A stretch of 60,000 nucleotides of DNA from Lineus longissimus. Taxonomy: Eukaryota; Nemertea; Pilidiophora; Heteronemertea; Lineidae. Under the pieces are notes generated by a model. That model was not told where the DNA came from. It worked only from the letters and a program-made list of their open reading frames with translations, and did not search any database. The first letter of the stretch is position 1; every line of letters starts with the position of its first letter. The stretch spans positions 6,045,501-6,105,500 of the forward strand of contig NC_088325.1 of assembly GCF_910592395.1 (NCBI RefSeq), read 5' to 3'. A program made the position numbers and the translations under genes. Shown piece after piece: positions 59,036 to 60,000 of the stretch.

Positions 59036-59204
59036 CAACACGTGTCAAACTTAATGTTAGTATTTTTTATCGGGCGGACCCAACTCCCTCCCCCATGATG
59101 AACCAAGCAACATATCAATTCACGTCCTCATATTCTCGGGAAAAAATATTTAGCTAGCCTTCAGAGCCAGACCATTTATTGCTCTTGGTAATGATAGAGA
59201 ATAG

Positions 59205-59561
59205 CTAAAGCCTTTTCATAGGCCTATTGACGGATGTATGAACACGCTTACTTACTTTACGTATTTTCCCTTTGTTTTCGGCAGTAGCATTTTTACCCGC
59301 AGTATCTACCCCACCTTCAAGGCCACACACAAGATCTACACCCAGCAAGCCAATGATCTTTTCTTCTGTATCGTTTAAACCATTAGCATTCTCATCACCA
59401 ACATTCTCGCCGTCATCAGAAAATGGAACATTTCCTGTAACCTGCCTCTTTTTCATTTCGTCATACCTCTTCTTTTTTACCTTTTGCTTCAAGTCCTCCC
59501 ACTTCTTCTCTCGTCCGGATGCATGGTGCAATAGAACATATCTTCTTGGTAAAGGCGACAT
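59205..59561 (-). CDS. Harbinger Myb/SANT-like DNA-binding protein, partial
   Basis: 118 codons with KKWEDLKQKVKKKRYDEMKK, TGNVPFSDDGENVGD, EEKIIGLLGVDLVCGLEGGVDT and a basic end. The WxDLK...TGG-like...EEKIxxLIG...GGVDT order is that of the Myb-like protein of Harbinger elements and related NAIF1-type proteins. The N-terminal helices are missing or in another frame; the ORF start at 59561 is not certain. Confidence 0.7.
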   Translation of the reverse strand: MSPLPRRYVLLHHASGREKKWEDLKQKVKKKRYDEMKKRQVTGNVPFSDDGENVGDENANGLNDTEEKIIGLLGVDLVCGLEGGVDTAGKNATAENKGKIRKVSKRVHTSVNRPMKRL

Positions 59562-59850
59562 TCCACGTGAGAGTTTTCTCTCAGAAGTTCACTCTCAGAC
59601 ACTCTCAGACACCAAGTCGCATGTGGACAAGACGCTGCGAGTAGCTGTCCGAGAGCGATCAATAAATGTCAGAAGTGTTTAGCTGGGCGATCTTATGTCA
59701 TGTGGACGGACCCAATGTAGGTCATTTCGGACACTTTTTGTTATGTCGGATAGTGCTCTCAGTGAATAGGACTGGTTCTATTTTGCAATAAACTTCCAGC
59801 AAGTATTCAATGCATTGGTCATTCGGCGCATATGCATAGCTACCAGCAAC

Positions 59851-60000
59851 ATGGAAGCAAGCAAAGAGTGGAGTCGGAACGACACGTTCCAACTGATAGC
59901 TGTGTATGATGGCAACCCGTGCCTATGGGATGTGCAATCCAATCTCTACAGAGACAGGGGAAAGAAGGCGTTGGCGTGGAAAGAAATTGGGGCAGTTGTG
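59851..60000 (+). CDS. MADF-domain protein, 5' part (runs off the window)
   Basis: The ATG at 59851 opens a frame to the window end: MEASKEWSRNDTFQLIAVYD, then PCLWDVQSNLYRDRGKKALA and WKEIGAVV. The spacing of W, LI.~Y, LWD, Y and W matches the N-terminal half of the MADF (Adf-1-like, Myb/SANT-type) DNA-binding domain. It could be a host regulator or a transposon-encoded protein; the neighbouring Harbinger relic makes the latter possible. Confidence 0.75.
   Translation, partial: MEASKEWSRNDTFQLIAVYDGNPCLWDVQSNLYRDRGKKALAWKEIGAVV

Larger units (their letters stand above)
58552..59561. mobile_element. Harbinger/PIF element remnant
   Basis: Starts with GGGGCCTGATTCACAAAGCA, a terminus style common in Harbinger elements. 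It contains a decayed transposase N-terminus on the plus strand and a Myb/SANT-like gene on the minus strand, the two genes that define the superfamily. The right end is not recognised. Confidence 0.65.

Overview
The window is animal genomic DNA, almost certainly from a marine invertebrate. It contains a three-exon gene with GT-AG introns encoding a secreted Link plus chitin-binding protein, and it is dense in LTR, non-LTR, SINE, piggyBac, Harbinger and Polinton elements. Frequent 'taggcctac' strings and a Link domain hint at a deuterostome such as an echinoderm, hemichordate or cephalochordate, but I cannot fix the species.

Bases 1 to about 48,110 are one decayed Polinton/Maverick (virus-like DNA transposon), called Polinton A, torn apart by younger insertions. 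Its protein-primed DNA polymerase gene lies in three pieces (2581-4221, 16356-17367, 32531-33376). A Ty3/Gypsy retrotransposon (4222-16351, 4-bp duplication GAAC) separates the first two. A second and largely complete Polinton, Polinton B (17368-32530, long terminal inverted repeats, 6-bp duplication GAAATG), separates the last two. The Gypsy element itself holds a piggyBac-type MITE, a LINE fragment that contains a tRNA SINE, and a 1.6-kb LTR-like insert. Polinton A also carries a 4.1-kb TTAA-flanked piggyBac relic and a 1.6-kb tandem array whose every 342-bp unit contains a type I hammerhead ribozyme.

Polinton B (15.2 kb) encodes an intact 1144-residue PolB, a retroviral-type integrase, an HNH nuclease, a capsid protein, a second conserved Polinton protein, several small membrane proteins and a zinc-binding protein that may be a VLTF3-like late transcription factor. 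I see no packaging ATPase or adenain-type protease in it. Most genes start at an AT-rich motif ending in ATAAATG, and convergent gene pairs are separated by hairpins that hold or abut the stop codons, so the element seems to carry its own virus-like transcription punctuation. Several B genes have frameshifts, so it is recent but no longer perfect.

From 48,120 to 60,000 the sequence is host-like: SINE, LINE and MITE fragments, a roughly 65-bp minisatellite, the Link/chitin-binding gene (51872-56472, minus strand; one in-frame TAG in the Link domain), a 3.1-kb foldback element of inverted minisatellites in its second intron, a MITE, a Harbinger remnant and the first exon of a MADF-domain protein running off the end.
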